Source of the DNA: Hymenopus coronatus
Taxonomy: Eukaryota; Arthropoda; Insecta; Mantodea; Hymenopodidae
Reading direction: 5' to 3'
DNA: 64,000 bases
Assembly (NCBI GenBank): GCA_030762935.1
Contig: CM060899.1
Coordinates: forward strand, 16,041,001-16,105,000
Shown here: piece after piece, positions 25,109-37,495 of the stretch
How the letters are laid out: the number at the start of each line of letters is the position of its first letter
Numbering within the stretch: the first letter of the stretch is position 1
Translations under genes and position numbers: made by a program
Notes under the pieces: model-generated
Databases searched by the model: none
Told to the model about the DNA's origin: nothing
The model's input: the letters and a program-made list of their open reading frames with translations, nothing else

Positions 25109-25187
25109 GCTAAGATAACTATTATAATACCGTATAGTTATTAAAAATAGCAAAAAGACACATTTTTTTTTTGGGTAGTTTAACGTC

Positions 25188-25348
25188 CTTTAACCTGGTT
25201 GGTCATATCGGACGATGAGTGAAATTGGTGAAATGATGCTCAAATGGTCTCGGGGTTTATCCGGGTAACTCACCCTAAGCGGGATTCAAACTCACGACCT
25301 TTTGAATGTGAGGCAGACACGCTATCACCACACTACCCAGGTGATTAT
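25188..25348 (-). mobile_element. SINE family C, copy 2
   Basis: Same orientation and order as copy 1, only about 80 bases away. The tRNA-like head (GTTTGAATCCCGC B box on the - strand) and the body with ATCGGACGATGAGTGAAATTGG are both present. It lacks the homopolymer insertions seen in copy 1. Confidence 0.72.
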
Positions 25349-25364
25349 AATCACCTTTTCACCA

Positions 25365-26760
25365 TGGCGGAGTTAACCATATTATTTTATCTTCGTGAAA
25401 CTAACAGGTCCAACGCCAAATGGTGCAACATCTCTCTCCTGAAGGTTACGCTTTCCCATTCGATATTTTATAATTTTCCAAAAAAGTGGCAGGAGGCCAC
25501 AATTGTTCCTATCTTGAAACCTGGAAAGGATCGTCGTCTTCCTTCCAGCTACCATCCTGTTTCCCTCATCAGTTACGTTTGCTAGGGGATGGAACGGTTG
25601 CTGTGTAATAAGAATACGTCTTAATATCTTTATTGGTAAGCTTGCTCGGTTATCTACCTCAAGTGGTTGGTATTTCCTGACCCACATCCAGTGCGGGTTT
25701 TGAAGCCGTCGATCAGCAGCTGACCTTCTTGTATAGCTAATGCCACAGATCATGAACGGTTTTCTTAAGAGCTGTCAAATAGTAGGGATATTTTTAACCA
25801 CGGGAAGGCTTATGATACGTTTGGCGCGCACGGATATTGCACTCTCTCTACAACTGAATACATTCCTACCGTTGTACATTCAGGAGTTTGTGAGGACCGC
25901 ATTTTCCAAGTAAGGTCAGCTCGACTTTTTCGAATTTGTTTTTCAAAACAATGGATTGCCACAGAGATCGGTACCAAGCGTGACGTTGTTTACTATGGCG
26001 ATACATTTTATATCTCAATTTGTTCCCGCAGGTCTCTCGTCGTGCTTCTTTGAAGATGATCTTTGTCAGTTTTGTACTTCGGAGCATAGGTAGTTTTTTT
26101 TTTTTTTTTTTTTTTTTTTTTGAACGCCGTCTGCAGCAGTGTTTAGACAATCTCTCTGATTGGAGCACAAAAACTGCTTGCGTTTTCTCAACTGAGAAGT
26201 CATTCTGTGTTTACTTCTAGCGCCGCAGGAACAATAGCAGCATTCTCTTCTACTCGGGTCCCAATTACTTTTATTCACAGATGACTCAAGATTCCTTGAG
26301 TTGATTTTCGATCATCACACATATAGCACAGCTCAAAGTATGCTGTGACCATTCTCTTAATATTTTACAATACTAAGCGGTAAATCTTGGGGAGCAGATC
26401 AGACAGTGCAGTCTTTATCGTGCACTGATCCCATCCAAGTTAGTCAATAGATGTATGGTTTATGCTTCAGCATGACCATATGTGCTGAAAAGATTATACA
26501 CTGTCGATAATCAGGGCATCCTTGTGGTTATTGGAGCTTTTCCAACAGCCCGCTTATGAGACTTTGTACTGAATCAGCAGAACTTCCTCTGCGATGTCCT
26601 GCTGACACATTTTGGCTGTGGTTTTAAGTGCATGCCTGAGCGTCCAACCTTTATTCTCTTTTTCAAAATTGGTTTGGACAAATGTTGTAGATATCTCTCG
26701 CATAGTACTCCTAGAAACCATCCAAAGGCTAAAATAAAAAACAAGGCAGAATTGTTCCAC
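25365..26760 (+). mobile_element. Jockey-like LINE fragment 3 (reverse transcriptase part)
   Basis: Frames on the + strand read WQEATIVPILKPGKD and a YHPVSLIS block near 25490-25580. Next come an IQCGF segment, a KAYDT-like stretch near 25810, an NNGLPQRSVPSVTLF motif near 25950, a CFFEDDLC (FADD-type) region near 26045, and LQQCLDNLSDWSTK near 26140. The family is the same as fragment 2, since both have a T tract at the same place in the polymerase (here 28 T at 26094-26121). Stops and frameshifts are frequent. Confidence 0.8.
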
Positions 26761-26986
26761 ATTAAACCAAACAGTCTTCTGACCTACGTTTTTTGAACAA
26801 CTTTTGTAACTATTTGTAAGAATATTATAAGCAAATTAATGATACTCCTATATTTCTGTTTTGGCAAATTTCCATTACTTTAAGACAAAAATGAAAATAT
26901 ACCACACATACTATAACTCATACAAATGCTTGTTTCCTACAAGGTATGTCATATGAAGTTGAGACAAATTTTATATTAAAGCTTAA

Positions 26987-27228
26987 ACCATAATGGCTGC
27001 ACTGTGGTGACTGGTTAGATCTCTCACCTAGGTGGCCCAGGTTTGACCCCAAGCAACCGCATGTGGGATTTGTGATGAACAAAGCAGCATGAGGGTGGGT
27101 TTTCTGCAGGTTCTCTAGTTTCCCCACCAATGCATTCCACTGATGTTCCATTTTCATTACATGTATTATCAGTGGCATTGCCTGCAGTGTCAATGTAGTA
27201 AAAGTAGGTGTTAAACACTATCAAACAA
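26987..27228 (+). mobile_element. SINE family B, copy 2 with tRNA-like head
   Basis: The head has TGGTGACTGGTTAGATCTC (A-box-like) and CAGGTTTGACCCC (B-box-like), followed by the body shared with the copy at 1027-1225. It ends in an A-rich tail. Confidence 0.75.
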
Positions 27229-28609
27229 AAAAAAACATATTGTTAAGCTGTACATTCAAGGTTTGGTAAAGCATCTTTCACTACACCTTACATTACAATT
27301 ACTATAAGATATTATCTATTTGTATAGTCTGTTCAGCTTTGTTATAATTTCAAAGTATAAGCATGATTTCCATTTAAGCATCTTCATAGGTGAAAAAGTT
27401 CAGATTGGGACAGTAATAAATGATAGAGCAAAAATGTCTAAATAAATGCAAATATAGCTATTGAATGACTTCAGCCTAATTTGTTATTGGACATGGTATG
27501 TACACTACTCAAGTCCAGTTGAAATATCACTTCCTTGACAAATATTTTTCTGACAAATACATAATATATTTTCTCATTATATTATTATTTAAAATGCTTA
27601 TTATGCTTCTTCATTTATACTATCCTGAGGAAGAGAGGATCATAATTGTTCTCAGACTGCTGTCATTTAGTCAGTCATTTGTATGACAGCAATATGGGCC
27701 AATGGCAGAATGGGCAAGAAAGAATATCAGTGAATTAAGTTTTTCTTTTAGACAAATGGGGATTAAAAAAGTGAATGTGATTTACTACAGTTTTGATATA
27801 AAAAGAAACTTACAAGCAGCACCAGTGTTATATCTTTCATATCCACTTCAAAATCACAAGCACTGGTTACCTAGTTTTTCCTAGGAAACTAAACACATCA
27901 CTCTTTAAATCTTCAGTGGTTTGCCAGCTTTAGCTCTCCTGTGTTACACACACATTTAAGTGTACTTACAACCTCTGTTTAAAATAAATGAGTTCATAAT
28001 AATTATAAAGAATGTGTATCCAATGCATAAACTGATGCTGTGGCTCCTGCACATCCAAATAGTGTAAAAGGGTTTGACTTTAACGCTCCAGTTGCCATTG
28101 CACATTCTGACATAATATTCACTGGGTAAGCTACCTCTTGTAATGCCCATATATATGTGTCCCATGTTAATATCTCCCTTTTTTCAGAACTTAATTTTAG
28201 AATTTAGTTCATCTTTTTATAAAGCAGATATAACTTAATTTTTAAATACAAATTGCATAGAAATTCAAAGGAAAAACAGAGTGATAAAATGGAAATGTAT
28301 TGTAGGTAAAGGCACCAGAGCTTAAACGACTATTTTGGATAAGATTTTCTGTTTAGCAATGGACCTAACATAATTCATTATTGTAAACAGTTTTACCCAT
28401 TAATAATATTGAATTAGGAGTGACACTGTGAAGCTCAGCTAACATTAATGTACCAATGAACATTTTTCACATGGCATCATCAAAGGTATTATATAGCAGA
28501 ACTGGATCATAGGATCTGTCCTACATCTGACTGAACCTTCTTGTAGAACTCACATATGTACCCATTCTTCCCTACTAATTACGTTCTGACTTTAAAATGC
28601 GCAAATTAA
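27229..28609. other. Intergenic DNA between the convergent zinc-finger genes
   Basis: No gene is recognised. Open frames are short and lack family motifs. Confidence 0.45.
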
Positions 28610-30205
28610 TGTGGTCCTTATAAATGTCTGACTCACGAATTTCTTCCTCCATGACCAAAATTATACATTTTCAAAACTGTTCAAAAATGTCAGATTTGCA
28701 TAATTTTATGATGCTGATGAATGAAATAACATTTAAACACGCACCTCACAAGGTTCAAACCAAAATCATGTGACTTTTTGCCTTTATGTAAGTATATGAC
28801 TTTTCATCATTAGTAATATGCTATTGTCTTTCCAAAGATTACAGTTCCTCAGTAAAGCTCGCCTTAAACAATTTTACACTTGTGGCTTTTTGTCTCATGT
28901 ATGAAATTATGAAATATCTAAGTTGATAACACTGGTGGGCACAAATTTTAATGGTGGGTGGTTCAAGAAGCTGATTAACAAAACCCATTTAATTCACATG
29001 CACACCAAATTTACATTTGCTTGAGCACTACAGTAAAAAGTTATTACTGCATGTAACTTCAATCCACCCTTTAATGTGTGGCGAGATCTTACTTCTCTGG
29101 TAGTGGTCAGTAATCAGCAGCTGTCATTAAGTATTGTGACTGCCATAGTAAAGCTCCTATCACAAGTACATAGTTTACACTAACAATAACCAAAATAATA
29201 ACACATAGACAGTTTAAAAAACTTCATGCTTTGAAATCTTTTAACTCATGTCTCAAATTATGCAATTTCAAATATGAGAAATGAAACTTTCGTACAGTGA
29301 CATTACACTTGGGAGGCCATTTACCATGTTTATCAAAATTTGTGATCTCAAATCTGATAACTAATAAACACTTTTTGAGTCTCATGTATCAAATTATACG
29401 ATTTCAAATATGACAATTGAATAACCTCTTCTTAAAAATTTCACACTAAGTTATTTGTGAGGCTGTTTAGCGCCATTTATCAAATTATGCAATCTGAAAT
29501 GTAACAGAATTTATACTTGTGAGGATTTACCCTTATGTATAAAATTATGTGGTTTCAAGTTTGACAACAATTGGGTTCTTCTCATGGTTGTGAAGTATTT
29601 TCCCTTGTGCTTATATTGATGCAATTTCAAAGTTGACAAGTAGTTTTCTCACTTATAAGGCTTATTACTATCATATAGCAAATCATGCTTTTTCAAATAT
29701 GAGAACTGCGTAAACCTCTTTTCAAAGTTTTCACTTGTCAGTATGGTTACCTTCATGCATAAAATTATATTTAAAAGCTATAAATTAGCTCTTACAAATT
29801 TAACACTTGTGAGGTGTTTTACTCTGATGTATCAACTATGGGATCTCAACCATGATACAAAAGTAAAACTCTTCTCACAAATGTGGGGCATTTTACTCTG
29901 ATGCATTAACTTATGAGATGTCAGCTATGATAAAAAAGTAAAGCTTTTCTCACAAATGCTACATCTGTAAGTTTTTTACTTTCATGTATCAACTTATGAG
30001 GTTTTAAATGTGCAACTGAGTAAAGCTCCTTTCACAAATCTTATGTGTGGTCTTTTACTCTCAAATATCAAATTATATTTCAAAGCTGACAATATAGTAA
30101 ACCTGTTCTCAGAAATTTCACACTTATGAGGTGTTTCACCCTGATGTTTCAACCTATGAGATTTGAACTATGACAACAGAATCAACCTTTTTTCAAAATT
30201 CCTCA
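28610..30205 (-). pseudogene. Decayed zinc-finger array downstream of gene B
   Basis: On the - strand, 84-base units resembling the fingers of gene B continue past its stop. The first decayed unit starts at the stop itself. The next reads KCEI, then ENRFTILSALKY and KRPH, close to finger 9 of the intact array. It is followed by pieces like finger 10 near 30040, a CSICEKSFTF unit near 29940, an ICEKSFTFVS unit near 29860 and an EKRFTQFSYLKKHD unit near 29700. Units are continuous to about 29230 and scattered to about 28640. Stops, lost Cys/His and frameshifts abound, so it is not translated as fingers. Confidence 0.82.
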
Positions 30206-31775
30206 TCAATGAGGCTTTTTGCGCTCATGTATCAACTTATGGGACTTCAGCCGTGACAACAGAGTATAACTCCTCTCACAAATTTCACATCTATGAGGCT
30301 TTATACCTTCATGTATCAATTTATGGGATTTCAAATGTGACAACTGAGTAAAGCTCCTCTCACAAACTTCACATCTGTGAGGCTTTTTACCCTCATGTAT
30401 CAACTTATGGCATTTCAAATTTGACAACTGAGTAAAGATCTTCTCACAGATTTCACATTTGTGAGACTTTTTACCCTCATGTATTATCAGAGTGTGCTTC
30501 TTCAAATCTGAAAGAGAAATAAATGTCTTCTGACAGATTTCACAGTTATGAGCCTTTTTACCCTTATGTGTCAAGATATGTGATTTCAGATAAGACAGTT
30601 GAGCAAAATTCTTCTCACAAATTTCACACTTAAAAGACTGTTTACTCTGATGTATAAAATTATGCCTTTTTAAATCTGACAATCGAGTAAACCTCTTTTC
30701 ACATATTTCACACTTGTAAGGCTTTTTACCTTCATGTAACAAAATATGGGATTTTAACTGCGATGAGAAAGTATAGCTTTTCTCACAAATGTCACAACTG
30801 TAAGGCTTTTTACATTCGTGTATCAGCTTATGGGATTTCAAATGTGCCAACTGAGTAAAGCTTCTCTCACAAATCTTACAACTGTGAGGCCTTTTCTTCT
30901 CATGAATTAAATTATGATATTTCAAAGCCGACAACTTAGTAAACCTCTTCTCACAAATTTCACACTTGTAAGGTGCTTTATCCACATGTATCAACTTATG
31001 GCATTTCAACTGTGAGAACAGAGTAAAGCTCTTCTCACAAACTTCACACCTATGAGGCTTTATACCCTCATGTATCAACTTATGGGATTTCAAATGTGTC
31101 AATTGAGTAAAACTCCTCTCACAACCTTCACATCTGTGAGGCTTTAAACCTTCATGTATCAACTTGTGGGATTTCAAATTTGACAACTGAGTAAAGGTCT
31201 TCTCACAAATTTCACATCTGTGAGACTTTTTACCCTTATGTATTATCAAAGTATGCTTCTTCAAATCTGAAAAAGAAGTAAATGTCTTCTGACAAATTTC
31301 ACAGTTGGGAGGCTTTTTACCCTCATGTGTCAAGATATGCTGTTTCAAATTGGACACCCGAGTAAAGCTCTTCTCACACAGTTCACATTTGAAGGACTGT
31401 TGACTCTGATGTATAAAAGTATGCCTTTTCAAATCTGATAACCGAGCAAACCTCTTGTCACAAATTTCACAGTTGTGAGGCTTTTTACCTTCATGTATCA
31501 AATTATGCAATTTCAAATGTGACAAGCAATTAAAACTTTTCTCACAAATTTCACACTTGTGAGGCCTTTTATCCTCATGTATTAATTTATGCCTTTTCAA
31601 TCTTGAAAATACAGGAAAACTCTTCTCACAAATTTGGCACTTGTGCATCTTTTTGCTCTCATGAGACAAATGATGCAATTCCAAAGCTGACTGAGGAGTG
31701 GAGCTCCCTGAGGCTTTAGCAGAGGGAAATTGTGAACCATGACTGTCATTACTAGGAACTGCCTCTGTGTATAAT
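30206..31775 (-). CDS. Zinc-finger gene B, terminal exon with 17 C2H2 fingers
   Basis: The exon starts after acceptor AACGTTTCAG with one base completing a split Arg codon, then LYTEAVPSND. This is the same site and phase as gene A. A 45-residue spacer leads into 17 C2H2 fingers of 28 residues. Linkers are HEGKKPH-like. Fingers 5 and 14 carry one extra residue between the two His (HTLIIH). Fingers 3-8 match fingers 12-17 in order, so the period is nine fingers. Contact residues vary (for example RSDR, SSDK, QSNS, LSQC, KSAY), while the framework is nearly constant. Translation stops at TGATGA straight after a KKPH linker, where another finger once began. It is probably a nuclear DNA-binding protein with unknown targets. 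Confidence 0.9.
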
Positions 31776-34700
31776 CTGAAACGTTTGATGAACTAGCATT
31801 AGGTACAGTAACCAAAGAATAAAACACATTTCAGTCTTAACAATTTATTTGCTAATAATCATCAATAGTAGTAACAAATTCATGCATATAACCTTACTGT
31901 TCATTCCAGTCAAAATAGTTTGGTTACGTTGGAATATTGCTCAGCGTTGGTTGTTGCAAATGAAAAACATGCTAATGGTAAAACTAGTCTCATTCTTGTG
32001 CAAATGCAGGCAATCATAATTACATCAAAATTGAAGTTTGTTTTAACAACTTTTCAAAATAATTCCTTTATTGATTAAACATACCAAAAAACATGTTTTG
32101 TAATAATGCAGTTATCAGTAGCAGATAGTAACTAATACAATGGATAGAATGTTTTTTAAGTATGATTGAAAGATAAATACACTATATATTCAGTATGGTT
32201 ATATCAAAAATAGTTATTGATATTTAAAAACTAATGTATCACGTGTTTCTCAAACAAATCTTTTCATAAGATTCCATTTATCTATTTACTTCATATTAAA
32301 GTAAGTCTGCGGAAATAGTTTCATAAATATTTTCTAGTAGTTACAGGAGGTTGTAGGGACAGTTTTCATCCATCCATCCACCCACCCCTCTCTCTCTCTC
32401 AGATGAAAAACAGACCACCCAGTCGACTGCTCAAGATAACATATCAAGTTTATTTACTCAGTGAAAGAAACACATGGAAAAGAGTGTGATATAGATGGCT
32501 GTGGTTCTGAGGGCCATAAATCGATTAATGCTCAACATAGGAATCTTTTCCATTAGAGAAAATAAGTTAGTGATAAATCTTACATATAAGACTATTTGAA
32601 TAATATGCATTTTCTTTACAGATATAAATATGTTATTTAATAATAAAATGACTGTTATTTTAAATGAAGCTATTATGAGTTGGTGTCATGCCGCATTTCT
32701 GTAAGTTTTTGTAAAAGAATAGGAATATATAAAAAATGTTGCTTGATACTTCATTTTAAAATGCAATTTTTGGAAACAGCAAGTCATTTTGCATAGCGAT
32801 TAGCCGATTTTGTTTCAGATCCAAAAACCATGTTGCTTAGTGAGTCAGCACCTCTCCTTGTTGCTGCCTTGATTTGAACTGACTACTGTGGCCAGACAAT
32901 ACTTTCAGAAGAGGTTTTCAAGGGTGTCTTAAATGTCCCAAAAGACACTGATAACAAAATGGCATTCAAAACTTCTGCTGCCCATCCTTGGAGACTGGCT
33001 ATCAACTGTGCTGCTTCCTCTTCTGCTGATTAACAATTGTGTGTAGTAATGACAGCAAACTGTTGGTAGAAGACTTTCATCATATTTTGGTATCCTGACA
33101 CATACAGATGTGTTGCACCCAGGCATCTTTAACTAGTTTTTATTTTTTCCATTAAGAATTTGTTCTTTCATGGGGTTCACTTCCTTGGTGCTGCTGTCGA
33201 CTTTTTCCTTCACTACTCTAATGCAATGGCCAAGGTCTTTTACTGTACTACCACTCTTCCACATCATTATTCACACCGTTAAGTTGTTCATCAATCCTTG
33301 TTCATTTTCTTCATTCACAATTCCATCTTCAGCTATATCTGCTGCATTATGAAGTATACTGTCATTTCTTTCCCCATTCCCTTTTAGCCAATAATTTTTG
33401 AAGCATCTCCTGTATCCTTGCTACCTTTATTTATGTTTAATCTCACTTCTGACATCAATGTATCAAATGAGAACACCAGTTTCTGCTAATCTCACTTTAT
33501 TACAAATAAGGCACTCGATATAACACAAAATAAATGAATGACAACTCATGGGTGATTGAGATATGTACTGACAACGGTTCACTGTGTTCACACTTCAGTC
33601 GTTGATTGTTTTAACTTTTTTCACTCTGACTTTTTCATCCCAGTTGGCAGTCATCAGCTCTTATATAGTTCTATGACCCATGGAGAAGATCCTAGGCATC
33701 GATTTTTCGAGAAATCCTGATTACCAATATTCCACACTATATTGCTTTAACTGCATAGAAGCAGCATAATGGCCTTTGTTCGTGCAGCTTTTATGTTGAT
33801 ATATGTTTTTGTTAAAGCACCAGTGACTGGGACAATAACTCTATTGGCCAACAGGTAGGCTCCTTTGTGCCCGCAGCAGTCACATATTTTATCTACCCTT
33901 AACAGAGGTATTTAATCCTTCAAAGTCCTCTTTGCATTTAATCATATAACTAAGGCATGATGCTAAGGCATGAGTAAGGCATGATGTTACAAATTCCAAT
34001 ATATAATTTGTTGGAATAATTATTATATTTCAATTTGTATCAGTTAAAGAACATGAGACATATGATGGAACATTAATGTAAGAATTGTGATTATTACAAC
34101 TAGCTATGCTGACTTCAAATACCCAAGGTCCCGGGTTCAAACTCGACAGAGGACGATGGATTTTTTCGGGCGTAAAAATTGTTAGCATGGCTTCCTGCAG
34201 AAGGGAAGTAAAGCCGTGGGTCACGTGTCACAGATTTATGGCATGTAAAAAAACCTCAAGCTTGATAGAGAGGCCTCTGAGCAAAATTAAGTGGTCTTTC
34301 ACACCCAGTATAGAATGGGATGCTGAGAACCACTGCAGTTAAAGAGCATCCATAAATAAAACGCCATTTCATTTCATTTGACACTGCACAGAAAGTTGAG
34401 TATACTTGATTGGTGCTTTAATTTTATTTACCTCCTCCCATTCTTTAAGACATTACTGTACAATAATCTAGAGGTTCTTTTTTTTATTTTCACTATATAA
34501 TTTCATCTTTTTAATGTCTTGTTCTTCTTCTTCTTATCACCACCACCACCCCCACCAAAATCATCATCATCATCATTATTAGGATATTCCTAATAGCAGA
34601 TTCAAATCCTCTTATGTTCATGCAAAAGGAAGTCAAACATCAGCAGAATATCTCACTGGGGGGAAAGGGGGGCCCAGTCTAGCAAGTTCTGAAAGTTCAG

Positions 34701-37463
34701 CATAACTTATTAATAAATTGGAATGGTTTTGTTTAAACAATTATAACAGGTAACATTTCAAACATTTGTACCTTCCCTTTGGTCTCATAGTTACTTTATT
34801 TAGCGCATCCTGCTAATAATTTGATTACAACATACAAAGGAAATAGTGTAAAACAATCTTACATAAAGGTTATAAACATACTTTAATAATGGTAAATGTA
34901 TAAGCAGATTCACATCTCTTTGATTTGCTGCATTTTGCTTGCTAAAGCCATGTGACACATTTATGTTATATAACAATAACTATTTTTTATCCCAGGATAT
35001 TCTTAATAAAAAACAAACTCTTTAAAAAAAGTATGTTGTGTTATAATTCTAATGTGCTGAAATTCTAGAACACTGTTTTGTACATTCTGTCCACTGTTTC
35101 ATATACATAAAAATTATCTTTATAACTGGTTTTCTTCTAATAATTATAATCTTAATTTTTTTTTCATGACTTTTTCTTTTCTAGACAAAAGATGAAAAAT
35201 GATAGATGTAGGGTGACCAGATGTAAATTTTTTCCCAGGCATGCATTCTTTCTACAGCAACAAGAGCATCTGGTTGGATTTTTGGAAATTTTTACAAACG
35301 TGCTGTTTTATGTAGCTAGAAACAATGTTTTAATTAAGTTGCTACATTTCCCTTTCTGGTGACTGAGGTATCATTGACAAAATGCAAGCCAAAATCATAT
35401 TGCACGCTTCACTAATCTCTATCCTCTTAGCAAATTCTTGACTAGTAAATGTTACAATAATGTCTTCAGTAATCAGTTTCCTGTGTCTCTAATTTCCTAT
35501 TCCAAGCTATGGAAAATAGCACAATTATTTTGAGTATCCCAAGCCATAATACAAATGTGAAAAGAGGTAAGAGGTAATTAAATGAAAGAAAAGGTTAACA
35601 ACTGTTCAATAGAGTTTCAAAAATCTGATTTACTCTTATCAGGGAACAATGAATTACCTACTAAATAAATTCAACAATGAAATGTTCTGGTTATATACAA
35701 AAAAAAAAGAAGAAGAAAGGAAAAAACATCACAATTATGGAATATGTAAAGGTGGCTCATGCTAATGCTGAAACAAGTAAGCTGATAAAGCAGAAACACT
35801 GTAATTATGAAATAACTGAAGCTCAAAGTTATGCCAGTACTTTTACATTTCTAGGTAACACAAACCAGTTTGGTTCACCAGAATCATTGTAATGTTACTT
35901 TCAAATTCAAACAGTAAGTCCTAATAACTTGCATTAATATATTAAATTTACAAATACTTAGCGCAAACATTACCTGTGTGTGACTTGAGTAGGCTTTTAT
36001 TGGAAGTGCTCTTTTTTTTTCTGCCCACGAGATATGGCCACCCTAGGCATTGGTGATATGTAAAATGTGGGTAAATTAAAATTTGAAACAGGTCTTTAAA
36101 TCTAGTATTATAAAATTAATGCACTTTAAAATGGTGATATTTTATCTTTATAGAAATCCAGAAAATAATTAGCAAATAGTATTTCAAAACTTGGAAACTA
36201 TTCTTGAATATTATAAATCTAGGACTCAAGTAATATTGACAGGGGCTTTTAATATTAACTATTTTTAAGCACAGTAATGAAAAGTTCGCTTGCACATCAC
36301 TTCTTCACACTCATGCCACTCATTACAGGTTCTTCATTCTGTGGTTTTGTGTTATAAGCTCTCCTACAGGCTTCTGCTTGTAAGTCCTAGATGGATATCA
36401 GTCCTACATACAGGGAGTATAAGCCATCTACGAATGAGTAATGAGGAGAAAAGTTTGAAAACTTGCTGAATGTATATGACATGCAAGCAGTAACAAATTA
36501 ACCTGCTAGAATGGCAATAGATAAAATCAAAAATACATATGCATTTTGATATGCAATTTTAATACTGGAAGCAGGTTTCTCACAACATGCTGGGCAAGTA
36601 ATCTATCTAGACCAGGCCTGATCATGTGATCCTCCACCCATAGTTTTTTGCTCATTGACTTTTCTAATAGTTTATGAACTTTAGCCTCAAATTTGCAATG
36701 CACATCATTTGTTAGAAAATTTTAGTCAAGAAATTTTAAAATGTGTATTGTGCCTTACCAACTCAAGGTCATAACCATGAGCATAGTATTCTCAGCATCC
36801 CAGTTTTATTGCAATAGCTTTGTTTTTGAGATGCAGCCTGTTTACTTGTTCAAACTATGTGCACTCTCTACCTTAATATAGTCACAACAGCAGTCTCCCT
36901 ACATCATTGGTGCTATAAGAAAATGTCTCTGTTACCTGCACAGCCTTGTATGTAATAGCTGGTATTACAACTGGAATATATGACAAGAATGTATCCAAAG
37001 TGAAACATGGCATGGTTATGGGGATGTGGAGGGCAACATGGCTGCATGTGATATGGCAAAGGCAATACCTATCATATACTCTGTATTGTGCAACCACGAT
37101 TAACACTGTGGCAGAACAAAGGAGACGAATATGATCACAATAAAAAAAATAGCAACCAAAAGAAACCATCCCAGAGGAAGTTGCTAATCTTTTAGCAGAA
37201 GTGGAAAAAGTCTTTTAGTAATTTATGAATTTATATACATGGTGTTTGATAGCTTAAGTCCATAAAAAAAAATAGGAATTCTTAATGGTGAAGCAATGTA
37301 AAAATTTTGTGAAATTTTTTAGACTACTCCACACATACACACACCCACAAACAGGTTTTCTCTCTTTATAATATTAGTAGAGTTAAAGAAACAACAATTA
37401 AGGAAAATACATTACAAATGATAAGGTTTCTTACTGAAAAATTAGCCCAGAGTCAAGTCTTAC
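31776..37463 (-). other. Intron 2 of zinc-finger gene B
   Basis: The intron is about 5.7 kb. It contains SINE family A copy 1 at 34101-34379 and short simple repeats (for example CCATC/CTCT near 32360-32400). The rest, 31776-34100 and 34380-37463, shows nothing I recognise. Confidence 0.7.
34101..34379 (+). mobile_element. SINE family A, copy 1
   Basis: The tRNA-like head is partly lost but keeps the B-box-like GGGTTCAAACTCG. The body and the 3' end (GCATCCATAAATAAAACGCC, then a short CATTT-repeat tail) match the copies at 41363-42950 and 63418-63698. It has the same general structure as V/tRNA-type insect SINEs, but I cannot name the family. Confidence 0.8.
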
Positions 37464-37495
37464 CTTGGTGATTTTATTGGAGCGAAGTTCTCATC
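37464..37495 (-). CDS. Zinc-finger gene B, 32-nt micro-exon
   Basis: On the - strand, GTTACAG precedes a 32-nt exon that encodes DENFAPIKSP plus two bases of Arg and is followed by GTAAGACTT. Length, phase, the PIKS core and the acceptor match the micro-exon of gene A. Including it gives 417 + 32 + 1570 = 2019 nt, which is a whole number of codons. The intron sequence just after the donor (GGGCTAATTTTTCA) also resembles that of gene A. Confidence 0.82.

Noticed and set aside
35677..35892. A 71-codon open frame with a Lys run
   Set aside because: It begins in an A-rich repeat in intron 2 of gene B and shows no family motif or conservation signal.
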